Part shown: piece after piece, positions 43,866 through 53,782 of the stretch
Position numbering within the stretch: the stretch's first letter is position 1
Layout: every line of letters starts with the position of its first letter
Source of the DNA: Amaranthus tricolor
Lineage: Eukaryota > Streptophyta > Magnoliopsida > Caryophyllales > Amaranthaceae
Length of the DNA stretch: 64,000 nt
Assembly: GCF_026212465.1 (NCBI RefSeq)
Contig: NC_080051.1
Span: 16,496,634 to 16,560,633 of the forward strand
Direction: 5' to 3'
Made by a program: the position numbers and the translations under genes
Notes under the pieces: generated by a model
Seen by the model: only the letters and a program-made list of their open reading frames with translations
The model's database searches: none
What the model was told of the DNA's origin: nothing

Positions 43866-46800
43866 AGGCTGTAGGGTCACCAACACCTAACTTGCATAGA
43901 ATAGTGTTAAAGGTTTCTGCTGAAATAGCTTTAGTGAGGATATCTGCTAATTGATCTTTTGATCTGATGAAAGGTAGACGGATGATGTTTTTCTCCAGCT
44001 TCTCTTTGTTGAAGTGTCTATCTATCTCCACGTGTTTAGTACGATCGTGCTGGACTGGGTTTTCGGATATGCTGATAGCAACTTTATTGTCACTGTATAG
44101 ATTGTTTGCTTCCTGCTGTCGACAGTTCAACTCTTCTAACAATTTTCTAATCCAGAGAATTTCTGTAATCCCTTTCGTAATTCCTCTGAATTCTGCTTCA
44201 GCACTTGATAGAGCTACCACCTTTTGTTTCTTGCTTTTCTAAGTGACCAGGTTCCCATTAACTAGAGTAAAGTACCCTGATGTTGACCTTCGATCATCCC
44301 GATCACCAGCCCAGTCTGCATCAGTATTTGCCACAAGATCTAGGTGTTGGTTCCTTTTGAAGAGAATCCCCTTATTGCAAGTTCCCTTTAAGTATCTCAA
44401 GAGCCTCATTACAGCCTCCATGTGGTGAACTTGAGGTCGATGCATGAATCTGCTCATAACACATACTGCATAGGCAATGTCTGGTCTGGTGTGAGATAAA
44501 TATATGAGTTTTCCTACCAAATATTGATCTTGGTCAGCTATTTCAGCTCCCTCAATGATTTGAAGCCCATGATTTGTTACTATAGGTGTTTCTGCAGGTT
44601 TACAGTCAATCATTCCTACCTCAGCTAGTAGGTCCAGAATATACTTTTTCTGATTGATAAAAATTCCTGTTTTCGACCTGAGAACCTCTATCCCAAGAAA
44701 GTATTTCAAGTTTCCCAAGTCTTTCATTTCAAATTCCAAGAAGAGGCGACTCTTTAAATCATTGATCTCCTTCATATCATCCCCTGTAATAACCATGTCA
44801 TCGACATAAATAACAAGACATGTGATAAGACCATTTCTTTTCTTGAGGAATAGAGTATGGTTGGAATTACTCTGTTTGTACCCAAATTTCTTCATAGCAG
44901 CAGTAAATCTTCCAAACCACGCTCTAGGAGATTGCTTTAAACCATATAGAGCTTTTCGGAGTCTGCATCCTTCCCCTTTATTGTACTCATGTGAGAAGCC
45001 TGGAGGGGCCTGCATGTAAACCTCTTCCTCAATTTTCCCATGTAAAAAAGCATTCTTCACATCAAACTGGTATAGAGGCCAATCTTTGTTAGCTGCAATG
45101 GAGAAGAGGACCCGGATAGTATCAATTTTAGCAACTGGAGAGAAGGTTTCAGAGTAGTCTACTCCAAAGGTTTGAGTGTATCCTTTTGCAACGAGCCGAG
45201 CTTTGTATCTTTCAATGGTTCCGTTTGCATGATACTTTATTGAAAACACCCACTTGCATCCTACTACTCTTTTCTCTTTTGGCAGTATGCAACGTTCCCA
45301 AGTCTCATTTCTTTTAAGGGCTAAGATTTCTTCCTCCATGGCTTTTTTCCACTTTGGGTCACAAAGGGCATCATCTGTGCTTTTTGGTAGACTACATGAG
45401 TAGAGGGAAGTATTGAAGGCAACTGCTACCTGAGATAGATTTCCTCGGTTTTCTTGAATAGGGTACCGAGATCTTTGAGATTCAAATTCAGGATCATATC
45501 TCCTTGGAGGGATACCTCGTGTACTCCTTGGAGGCAACTCATATCTCCTGGGAACATCATCACTAGATATTACATCATTAGTATCAGTATCAAGGGAGTT
45601 AGAGATTACCTCTTGTTCGGCAGGATACTCGGGGACAGCAGTGAACTGAGTAGGTAGAGGTACCGTAGTTTCGGTGACAGTGACTGTGGTGTCATCTATT
45701 TGTTCTTTTGGGTCTCGACCATTTGTCAACAGATAAATTAACCAACTTAGATCCTCACTAGTACTCTCCCCCTGAGATCGAGGCTGGGTAAAAAAGTAAG
45801 AGTATTCAAAGAAGTCACAGTCCATAGTGGTGTATAGTTTGTTGTGAGTAGGATCATAACACCGGTAACCCTTCTGACCAACACCATACCCAAGAAAAAC
45901 ACACTTAGCAGCCCGATGTTCCAATTTAGCCCTATCTCGTTTCGGGAGATGGACATAAACTACACATCCAAAGATACGGGGAGGAAGAGAGTGGGAGGAA
46001 GGAATAGGATGAAAAATACCTAAGGTAGCAAGAGGAGTTTGGAAGTGGAGATATTTAGTGGGTAGGCGATTGGTAAGGTAATTAGTAGTGGAAATGGCCT
46101 CAGGCCAGTATGAAACCGGAACATGGGACTCAAACATTGGAGCACGGGCTATCTCAAGTAGGGTGCGGTTTTTCCTTTCGGCAACCCCATTTTGTTGTGG
46201 AGTGTCCGGACAAGTGGTTTGGTGAAGCATGCCATGTTCAAGAATAAAGTTTTTCATTTTGTGGGAGACATATTCCCCACCATTATCTGAGCGAAGAATT
46301 TTTAGGCTTGTGTGAAACTGAGTAAAGATCATGTTATAAAAATTAACAAAGACATCAAAGACCTCAGATTTATGTTTAAGAAAATAAATCCAACTCATAC
46401 GGGTATGATCATCCAAAAACACAACAAAATATGAATATCCATGAGAATTATTAGCAGGAGCAGGACCACATACATCCGAATGAATTAAATAAAAAGTTTT
46501 ATCAGTTCTAGTTCAACTAGGAGAGTACGAATGTTTATGACTTTTAGCCAGAGCACAAGTCTCACAATCCAAAGACAAATTACAACTACGAAGAGACGGA
46601 AAAAGACGTTTTAAGTAACCTAGGGAAGGATGACCTAAACGTCGATGCCAAGTCCAAAGTTGTTGTTTGGGAGTCCCGCGAACAAGTAGTGAATGACCCG
46701 TTTTGACCGTCTCGTCCACATAGTACAATCCACCTTGCTTAGTACCACGCCCAAGAATCGTCCCCGTCAGATTATCCTGCACAAGACAACCATCAGAATT

Positions 46801-48372
46801 AAACACGACTGTACAATGAAGCTCTTTGGTTAGCTGATTAACAGATAATAATTTATGAGAAAGACTGGGAATTAATAAGCAACTATTGACACGAAGAGAT
46901 GATGAAATATCAGCTGGCCCAGCTTGATAAACCGGGATAGTCGCACCATTTGCAGTTTGGACATGGGTACGAGGAGTAGAATGTATTACGGACAAATCAT
47001 GTGGGTCAAAAGTCATAGTATCGGTAGCTCCACAGTCAAAAATCCATTTGGAGTGAGAGGTGTGGCTTATGAGGCTAAAATTTTGGGATTGGGTATTGTT
47101 TTGGGTGGTTTGGGCCGAGTATTTTTGTGTGAGTTTTTGTGTGGAGTGGGCCGGGAGTTGTTGGGTGGTATTATAAGGTTTTTTTTGGGTTTTGTTGGGT
47201 TGGGTAGGTTTAGTATTTAAAGGGTATTGTGAGGGTTGGGATGTATCCCTTTCCTTTCCCCTTTCCCTCTGATTTACGGCCATTTCTCTCTCCTTTCTTC
47301 TTTTGCTTGCTACCTGTTCAGTAATAACTGCCTCCCCTTTCTCCGTATCCATACCTGAATGTTCATGTGATGGTGTGATCTCACCGGGGTGATCTACAGT
47401 GGCTAGGTGGGCCTTGCCGCCGGTCCGATACGCCGGTGCCTTGGTGGCGGCCTTCCTTCTTTGTAGTTCATCCCACCAATCAGGGTACCCAACTAGCTTA
47501 AAACAACCTTCCTTAGTATGGCGTGATCCTCCACAATGGCTACACCGGAGTTTTTGCCGGTCGTCACTTTCATGGTTGCGAGGGAAGTTTTTGTTTTTCA
47601 TAGCTGCTAGGCCTGATCCAATTTCTGAGGGGTTTAATCCCTGTGATGAGACGCTGGTCATGATTTTCCGGCGTGAGATCTCTCGTCTGATGGTGGCATA
47701 GGCCACATCCATTGTCGGTAAAGGATCCATGTGCAGTAAATCCCTTCTCTCTTTGTCAAGATTTTCATTTATGCCTGTGAGGAATTGGTATAATCTCTGT
47801 CTCTGTATAAAATTGTTGAATGCTGTGATATCCTGAGGGCAAGTCATGGGATTTGGCATCCGTCTATCAATTTCTTTCCATAACATGCTGAGTTTGCCAA
47901 AATATGTTTCGATTGTCGTATTTCCTTGCCTTAGAGTTGCAGCCGTTGAACTCAGATCGTAGATTTGGAGTTCATCACGGCCACTGTTTAACAAATTTTC
48001 AATACCTTGCCATAAATCTCGAGCCGTATTACAATCAATGAACTGGTTAACAATTTCAGCATCAATATTTTCAATAATCCATGAAATGACAATAGAGTCG
48101 TGTCTGGCCCATTGTGGGTAGTCTGGATCAGTTATTTTGGGAGGTTCATTGGTTATGTGGTTTAATTTACCACGATTGTTAATGGCAATTTGCATTAGAC
48201 GACTCCATTTGGTGTAGTTATTGTAGTTTAGTTTTTCTGATAATTGGACAGTGGATAGGTTTTCTGTGGGATTGCTTGGTTTGTTGAACTTCTGAAACAT
48301 TTGGAACATTTGTTCCATTTGTTCCATGGTAAAGAGTTGATTTTGTGTTATTTCATTGACTGATTCAGCCAT
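43864..48372 (-). pseudogene. Copia gag-pol polyprotein, two nonsense codons
   Basis: 1,503 codons in one frame from MAESVNEITQ (ATG at 48372, shortly after the PBS; the frame is open into the LTR but this is the likely start) to LGVGDPTA. Gag includes LNYNNYTKWSRLMQIAI and a CCHC knuckle CSHCGGSRHTKEGC followed by GYPDWW. Protease reads WIFDCGATDTM: the active-site triplet is D-C-G. Integrase has HRRLGHPS and CETC, then the core HSDVCGP, RSDNGGEY and NGVAERKN. RT has LYGLKQSPRAWFGRF and YVDDMVITGD; RNase H has TDADWAGDRDD and SSAEAEFRG. Breaks: TGA at 46513-46515 before the integrase core (in place of a likely Arg) and TAG at 44239-44241 in place of Trp in VTWKSKK. Everything else is open. 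Confidence 0.92.
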
Positions 48373-48441
48373 TGCAGGTAAGGGGTAAATGATGAGTATA
48401 ATGAATGGTTTATCGGGGTTTTTCCGATTCTGAACCGTTCG

Positions 48442-48453
48442 GCTCTGATACCA
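48442..48453 (-). promoter_or_regulatory. primer-binding site, initiator tRNA-Met type
   Basis: Minus strand TGGTATCAGAGC immediately after the 5' LTR, with no spacer. Confidence 0.95.
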
Positions 48454-48641
48454 TGAAAATATGTCAGCGGAAATGGGTTTTAATTCTTTCTTATTCATTA
48501 ATAGGTGTAAAGCCCTGTAATATATACAACAACTGTGTGATCTAAGTAAGGCAAGAAGAATATCGTATGATATTGTTACATAAATAGAAAAGCAGGAAAT
48601 CAACTATTGATATGCAGAAATATTATGTGAATATTTCTACA
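48454..48641 (-). repeat. 5' LTR of near-intact Copia
   Basis: 188 bp, followed by the TSD TCATG. Confidence 0.97.
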
Positions 48642-48646
48642 TCATG

Positions 48647-49289
48647 AAAAAACCAAACGCCAATTTTCACCCCAAGCCATAATATGATAGATACGTAGGT
48701 TTTTATAAGCAGTTTTATGAAAATTTAAGGTTAAACGCATGAGTTATATATATACACAAAATCAACTTTTAAGAAAGGTTCATAAACAATATAATAGACA
48801 TTATTGGTAGATTTCACCAAAAAAAATTCATTTGCAGTTTTTGTCTCGGGTTGTATTTTAACTAGTTGATCTATGCTAGAAACATATTTATTTCGCCCAA
48901 ATATTTACTTGTTTTATTTCATTTCAATAATTGAATTATGGGAAAGTTTTATTTTTCCGCATGTTAAAAGTTAACAGTATTAGAAACCTGTAATGGTATT
49001 AATTTCATGTTTTATTGATATATTTTGGACATATAAATATTGGTTATACATAAATTATATATATGAGTTATTTATTTACACATGATAATTTAAATTTGTA
49101 TATGATAAAGTTAAGAATTTTAGGAGAAGGTTTACCAATATTGTTTTAGTTATAAGTTATGAACTTTATGTGTTATAAATTAAAATTGTTAAATTTTGAT
49201 TCGTTTATTTGTCAATTTCATTATATTAATATGTCATTTAAAATTAAAGTGTTTGATAAATTTCGTTAATTAACAAAAGTCCTGTAATG
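48647..49289. other. AT-rich spacer, no gene
   Basis: Native flank of the Copia insertion. AT-rich with no recognisable motif on either strand. Confidence 0.6.
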
Positions 49290-49299
49290 GTATCAAATA

Positions 49300-50900
49300 A
49301 GGCAAAGGCAGAGAGATTGTCAAAGCCAAAGTGAAGTCTGTAGCTATGTAGATCAACCTTGTTTCTATTGACATAAGAAGGGCCATTGGAATTTAAATTG
49401 TCCAAAATACCTCAAAGACAAGAAGGATTGAGACATCACTTGTACTTCAGGTATTTGTGTGATAGAGATCAATTTTGGATATTGGATATCAGTTGGGGTT
49501 CTCACATTTGTGCAAATGTGTAGGGGCTAAAGAAAGGTAGAGATCTACATAGAGATGAAGTTGACCTACGCATTGGTACTGGAGCTAAAGTTGTTGCATT
49601 AGCCGTAAGATCTTATTTTTAATCTTTACCTTCAGGACTTTTGTTGAATCTTAATAATTGTTATTATGTTTGTTTTATGAATAGAAATTTGATTTCAATT
49701 TCAATTTTGGATTCTAAAGGTTTAACCTTTATAATAAAGAATGGTTCTTTTCAATTGACAAAAATAAAATCTGTTATAGTGTAGGGCGTTGCATAAATGG
49801 CTCTTAAATACTAGATCTCGATAAATAAAACTATAACGTAGATAATTCTAAACGACTAAAATCAAAGCATTCTAACCATACATATCTTTGTCATTATCAT
49901 TTGGGGCATGTAAATGAGAAATAATTCCGAAAACTCTATAACGATAGACTATTAGACTCATTTGATTTTGAATCATATGAAGTATGCAAGTATTGATTGC
50001 TTGGAAAAATGACTAGATCACCATTTATTAGACATAACGAAAGAACTAGTAACTTAATAGGATTAATTCAATCAGATGTATGTGGTCCTATGAGTACCTT
50101 AGCCAGGGGAGATTATGAATATTTATCACTTTTACTGATGATTTAAGTAGATATGGATATGCTTACTTAATGAAACATGAATCTAACTCTTTTGAAAAGT
50201 TCAAAAACTTTCATAATTCAGTAAAAAAAATTAACTTTCCAAGACTATTAAAACACTTAAATCAGATCGAGGTGACGAATATGTAAGTCAAGAGCTTGTT
50301 CATCATATGAAAACTTGTGGAATAATTTCACAACAAACTCCGAAAGGAACACCACATTGGATGGTGTGTCCGACCAGCAAAATTAAACCTTATTAGATGA
50401 TGAGTTTAGTTGATTAATCTATTTCATTTTAGGGTTATGCACTCCTAACAATGACTCATGTTTTAAATCGTACTCCGTCCAAAGTTGTTCATAGGACACC
50501 AAATGAGTTATGGACATGAAAAGTTTCTATGTTTTTGTTTCTAAGGATTTGAGGTTGTCAAGCATATGTTAAACGTTTACAACCAAATAATCTTGAACCT
50601 AGATATGATAAAGTCTTCTTTGTGGGTTACCCCAAAGAAACCAAGGGATATTACTCCTACAACCCTAGTGAGAAAAAAGTGTTTGTGGCTTGCAAAGGTG
50701 TCATTTTAGAAAGAGAATGTCTTTCTCAAAAGCCAAGTGGGAGAGATATTTATCATGAAGAAGTTCAAGATGACCAGCCATAAATCACTCCTCTAGTGGG
50801 AGCTCAAGTTTTGATACCAATTGTACCTACTAATGAGGTGGATACTCCAGTTCCTAAGGACTAGTACCAAGAGTAAATCTCTAAAGAGATATCCTATAAA
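49300..50900 (+). pseudogene. Copia gag knuckle, protease and integrase remnants
   Basis: Readable with frame changes: a CCHC knuckle CFYCHKKGHWNLNC followed by PKYLK near 49345; a protease-region word SHICANVQG-like near 49500; the spacer LRIGTGAKVVALAV and LPSGLLLNLNNCYYV; an integrase zinc-finger-like H-H region near 49895; core words SDVCGPMS, LKSDRGDEYVS and TPKGTPHW near 50080-50360; then LNRTPSKVVHRTPNELW and a YDKVFFVGYPKETKGYY post-integrase segment near 50600. Stops are frequent. A plain relic. Confidence 0.75.
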
Positions 50901-51449
50901 GGGTTATCTCATTTGTTTATGTCTTTCTTAAAAGCCAAGTGGGAGAGATATTATTGTTGCAAGTCACCTAAGAAGGTGACATTTGTTGATGGTGAGGAAA
51001 TTGGTTTTGAGGGGGAGATTATTGAAGCAAGAGCTAATTCCCATGATACTGGTGATGAGTTGGATCATCTAATTGCCCATGATTTAGCATGCACACTTGA
51101 GAGTTAAGATGTGAGTGGCATGGGGTATAGGAAGATATGTTATAGATCACTTGGTGCAGTGATCATTGGGAATGGCATGGCATGCTAAGATGAAGGCTAT
51201 AGAGTGCTAAAGAAAGGTGTTGAGGTATGCCTTGATCAATCTTGCGCTGCACAACTTTACTCTTTGAAAGATCTACAATTGTCAAATGTCATGCAAGAGT
51301 CTGAAACAAGTGTGGCTGAGTATTATAAACCAAGATCAAAAGCCCACTAGGATATTATCCTTATGCTCAAAAAGGGTCAAGTTGTATACCAAATAACGGG
51401 TAATTTTAAAGTGGTTGATTTTTAAAGGCAACCACTATAATAAAATTAA

Positions 51450-51948
51450 GGGAAATTTCACATGGTAGCATCGAATTTTCATGAAACGCCAATGGTAGCA
51501 CTTTTGAAGATTTTTCCACATAGTAGCATCCAGTTCATGCACTATCTAAATGCAGTAGCATTTTCTGTTAAATTCTTGTTAATTTCTGTTTAATTCATCA
51601 TTTTTGTAAGATTTTTCTACATGGTAGCATCTAGTTTTTGCTCTCAAATGTTTAATTCACCATGTTAACTTTTAATTTACCAATTAATTTATCAACGCCC
51701 TTAATTCTTAAATTCGCAATCCTTAAACCAATTACTTTATTTGAAGTTTAATTACTCATTAAATACTTTATTTTATTTTATTTTTTTCAATTTTTTTTTT
51801 TATAAAATATTTATAATGTTTTTTATTAAATGAGTATATGATATTTTGAGATGGTTAAAACATAAAGCCGTAAATTTATTACTTCTTTGTTTATACAAAT
51901 ATATCATAAATTTTAATAAAGCCATGCGTCGCACACGCATTATCTAGT
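51450..51948 (+). mobile_element. Helitron-like insertion, 3' end recognised
   Basis: The 3' end carries Helitron hallmarks: a perfect hairpin ATGCGT-CGCAC-ACGCAT (51924-51940), then TAT and CTAG before a target T (51944-51948). Upstream, four diverged copies of a CATGGTAGCATC-like word (51461, 51489, 51521 and 51621 regions) lie near the putative left end. The exact 5' TC terminus between A and T is unresolved, so the left coordinate is soft. No RepHel coding sequence, so non-autonomous. Confidence 0.55.
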
Positions 51949-52019
51949 AGTGAGACTAAAACAATTATATTATAAGTCCAATTAAATGCCTCGAAGATTT
52001 TGATGAATCATTACCATGA

Positions 52020-52146
52020 TTCATAAGCTTTGCTTGGTGAAACATTACTTTAGTTCATAAGCTTTGCTTTTTTAAACATTACTTTGGTTCATAAGTTTTG
52101 CTTGGTGAAACATTACTTTGATTCATAAGCTTTGCTTGGTGAAACA
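52020..52146. repeat. tandem 33-34-bp repeats upstream of LTR TATA box
   Basis: Four units of TTCATAAGCTTTGCTTGGTG plus AAACATTACTTTG, slightly diverged, 40 bases upstream of the TATAAATA box. Their position suits LTR enhancer repeats. Confidence 0.85.
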
Positions 52147-52345
52147 GTTTTGTTTCAAAAAGGAGGTGTTGTTAGATGCATTGCTCTATAAATAGAGGTT
52201 GCATGCCAAGGGACATTCCATCCCATTTTCCTTATCATTTATGATTTCTCTCTTAAGAATACCGTCATTCTTGTTCTTCCTTTCATGAGATAATATTGAG
52301 AGAGTAATTAACTCTCAATATTACAATAGGAAAGTGCATAAACGC

Positions 52346-53080
52346 CTTCTACTCATATCAAGATTCTGAGCGACTTCTTTGATTGTCGCAACCTTATCTT
52401 CATGGTGTCTATTTGATAATCTACAAAGCAAGGAGTTCCATTGCCATCCACACAAAGAGAAATACAAATCAATTTGTTTTATTTGTATTTGCATTATGTC
52501 CAAAAAAAACTTTTAATAATTTGTAGCAGCTTGGTGGTAAAAAAATGATGTTATAAATTATGATAATGTAGAAAAATAGGCTATTTTGTTTTATAATAAT
52601 TCAACTTTTGTCTTTAGTTTGCTATCAGCATATCCTATAAATATGCTGGCAGCAAACTTAGGGCAGATGTTGGTTTGTTAAAAAATAATTCAAAGTTGGG
52701 ATTATTTATAGTTAGTGGGTGAAAGATTGGATTATTAACATAGATTTTTCAATTAAAAATTCAAATATTTGAAGATATTATTTTCGGCCCTTTTTACGAT
52801 GAAATCTTAAACTTAAAATGAATAAAATACAAATAGATATTAAAATATAGCAATCGACACAAGTCAAGAATTATTTAATAGTCATACTCATAGTCATAAT
52901 CAATCCAATAGTCCTTACAAGTCAAAGTTTGGAAAAGAAAGATAACAAACATACTATATCCTTACTCACTACAAGGAGAGGACAAAGAAGACAAAGAGGA
53001 CTAAGTATATGTTAATGTTAGCAACATCAAACATAATTATAAAGAAAAATTTTTGTTGAAAATAACTTCAAATCTACTTC
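52346..53080. other. AT-rich spacer with strong hairpin
   Basis: No gene. 52616-52633 AGTTTGCTATCAGCATAT pairs with 52641-52658 ATATGCTGGCAGCAAACT (16 of 18 bases) across a 7-base loop. The rest shows nothing. Confidence 0.6.
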
Positions 53081-53400
53081 TTTTGAGGTGTCTGGGCCTT
53101 ATGTGATATACAACATCATATCATATAATGAATACAACATTACTTTACATAACCAATTACAAAAATACGGTCTCAGTATGTACTTTAGTAGCACGACAAT
53201 CATAAAACCCAAACACAATCATCTCACATACGGTATCTTAACCTCTTATTAATCGAGGTCCTAAACACAAACAATCATAAAAAATACCGTATTAGTACGT
53301 TTTCACACATTGAATATACTCTATGCCATCAAGGCATCACTATACATCATAATATTAAATGATTAAATCATTACACCCGGGGTTTCTTAATTTTAAGAAC
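53081..53400 (-). repeat. inverted fragment of a Tekay-type LTR
   Basis: Reversed, it matches blocks of the Tekay LTR at about 55385-55640 in order: TTAGGACCTCGATT-ATAAGAGG, TTGTCGTGC, AAAGTAATGTTGT, and GACACCTCAAA. It is diverged, so a different, older family member in the opposite orientation only 380 bp from the young element. Confidence 0.6.
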
Positions 53401-53688
53401 GACTAGTAACTTTACAATCCTTTTTGAACAGTTAGAAATTTGAAATAGAAAATCCGAAATCATCACTGCATCCGGAAGGCATCAATTACATTAGGTTGAT
53501 TTTCATAATGTTTAACACCTATTTACTATTTTGTTAACAGTTTATGAATCATGAATACTTACTACTCAAAGATTATGTTCATACTTTTTATTTGAGATAC
53601 ATATAAAGAATTAAACTTGGATGAAAACATGTTTTATTTAAAGTATGTTTATGTTCTGTTTTATGATTTTATATGATGATGAAATTAA

Positions 53689-53692
<4 letters not shown>

Positions 53693-53774
<82 letters not shown>
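53693..53774. repeat. (AT)n microsatellite
   Basis: About 80 bases of AT dinucleotides ending six bases before the Tekay 5' LTR. The Tekay element inserted at the edge of this tract. Confidence 0.98.

Positions 53775-53779
<5 letters not shown>

Positions 53780-53782
<3 letters not shown>

Larger units (their letters stand above)
43664..48641 (-). mobile_element. near-intact Copia retrotransposon
   Basis: A 4,978-bp minus-strand element. LTRs of 188 bp (43664-43851 and 48454-48641; TGAAAATATG...TTTCTACA), TSD TCATG (43659-43663 and 48642-48646), PBS 48442-48453, PPT 43852-43865. The LTRs differ at two positions, so it is young. A single polyprotein frame from 48372 to 43864 is interrupted only by two nonsense codons. 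Its RT-RNase H is close to that of the Copia fragment at 37801-38990. Confidence 0.97.
49290..52345 (+). mobile_element. decayed plus-strand Copia with 3' LTR
   Basis: A degenerate Copia: pol pieces 49290-50900, a PPT-like AAGTGGGAGAGA at about 50938, then a putative 3' LTR from TGTTGCAAGTCACC (50955) to about 52345. The LTR is interrupted by a Helitron-like segment and contains tandem 33-34-bp repeats and a TATA box. The 5' LTR, gag N-terminus and RT-RNase H are missing. The word AAGCCAAGTGGGAGAGATAT occurs twice (about 50732 and 50931), marking an internal rearrangement. Confidence 0.7.
50955..52345 (+). repeat. 3' LTR of decayed Copia (with insertion)
   Basis: Starts TGTTGCAAG after the PPT-like tract. 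Contains TATAAATA at 52187-52194 within GCTCTATAAATAGAGG, a likely core promoter, and ends near the repeated ACTCTCAATATTAC element (52270-52325). The end is approximate because no partner LTR is present. The open frame 50913-51107 spans PPT and LTR and is not a gene. Confidence 0.5.

Noticed and set aside
46924..47701. plus-strand open frames of about 100 codons
   Set aside because: Antisense shadows of the Copia gag-protease region.
50913..51107. 64-codon plus-strand ORF
   Set aside because: Spans the PPT and LTR start of a decayed Copia; chance frame.
52321..52503. 60-codon minus-strand ORF with a helix-turn-helix-like look
   Set aside because: Overlaps the presumed LTR end and AT-rich spacer; no relatives recognised and no gene context.
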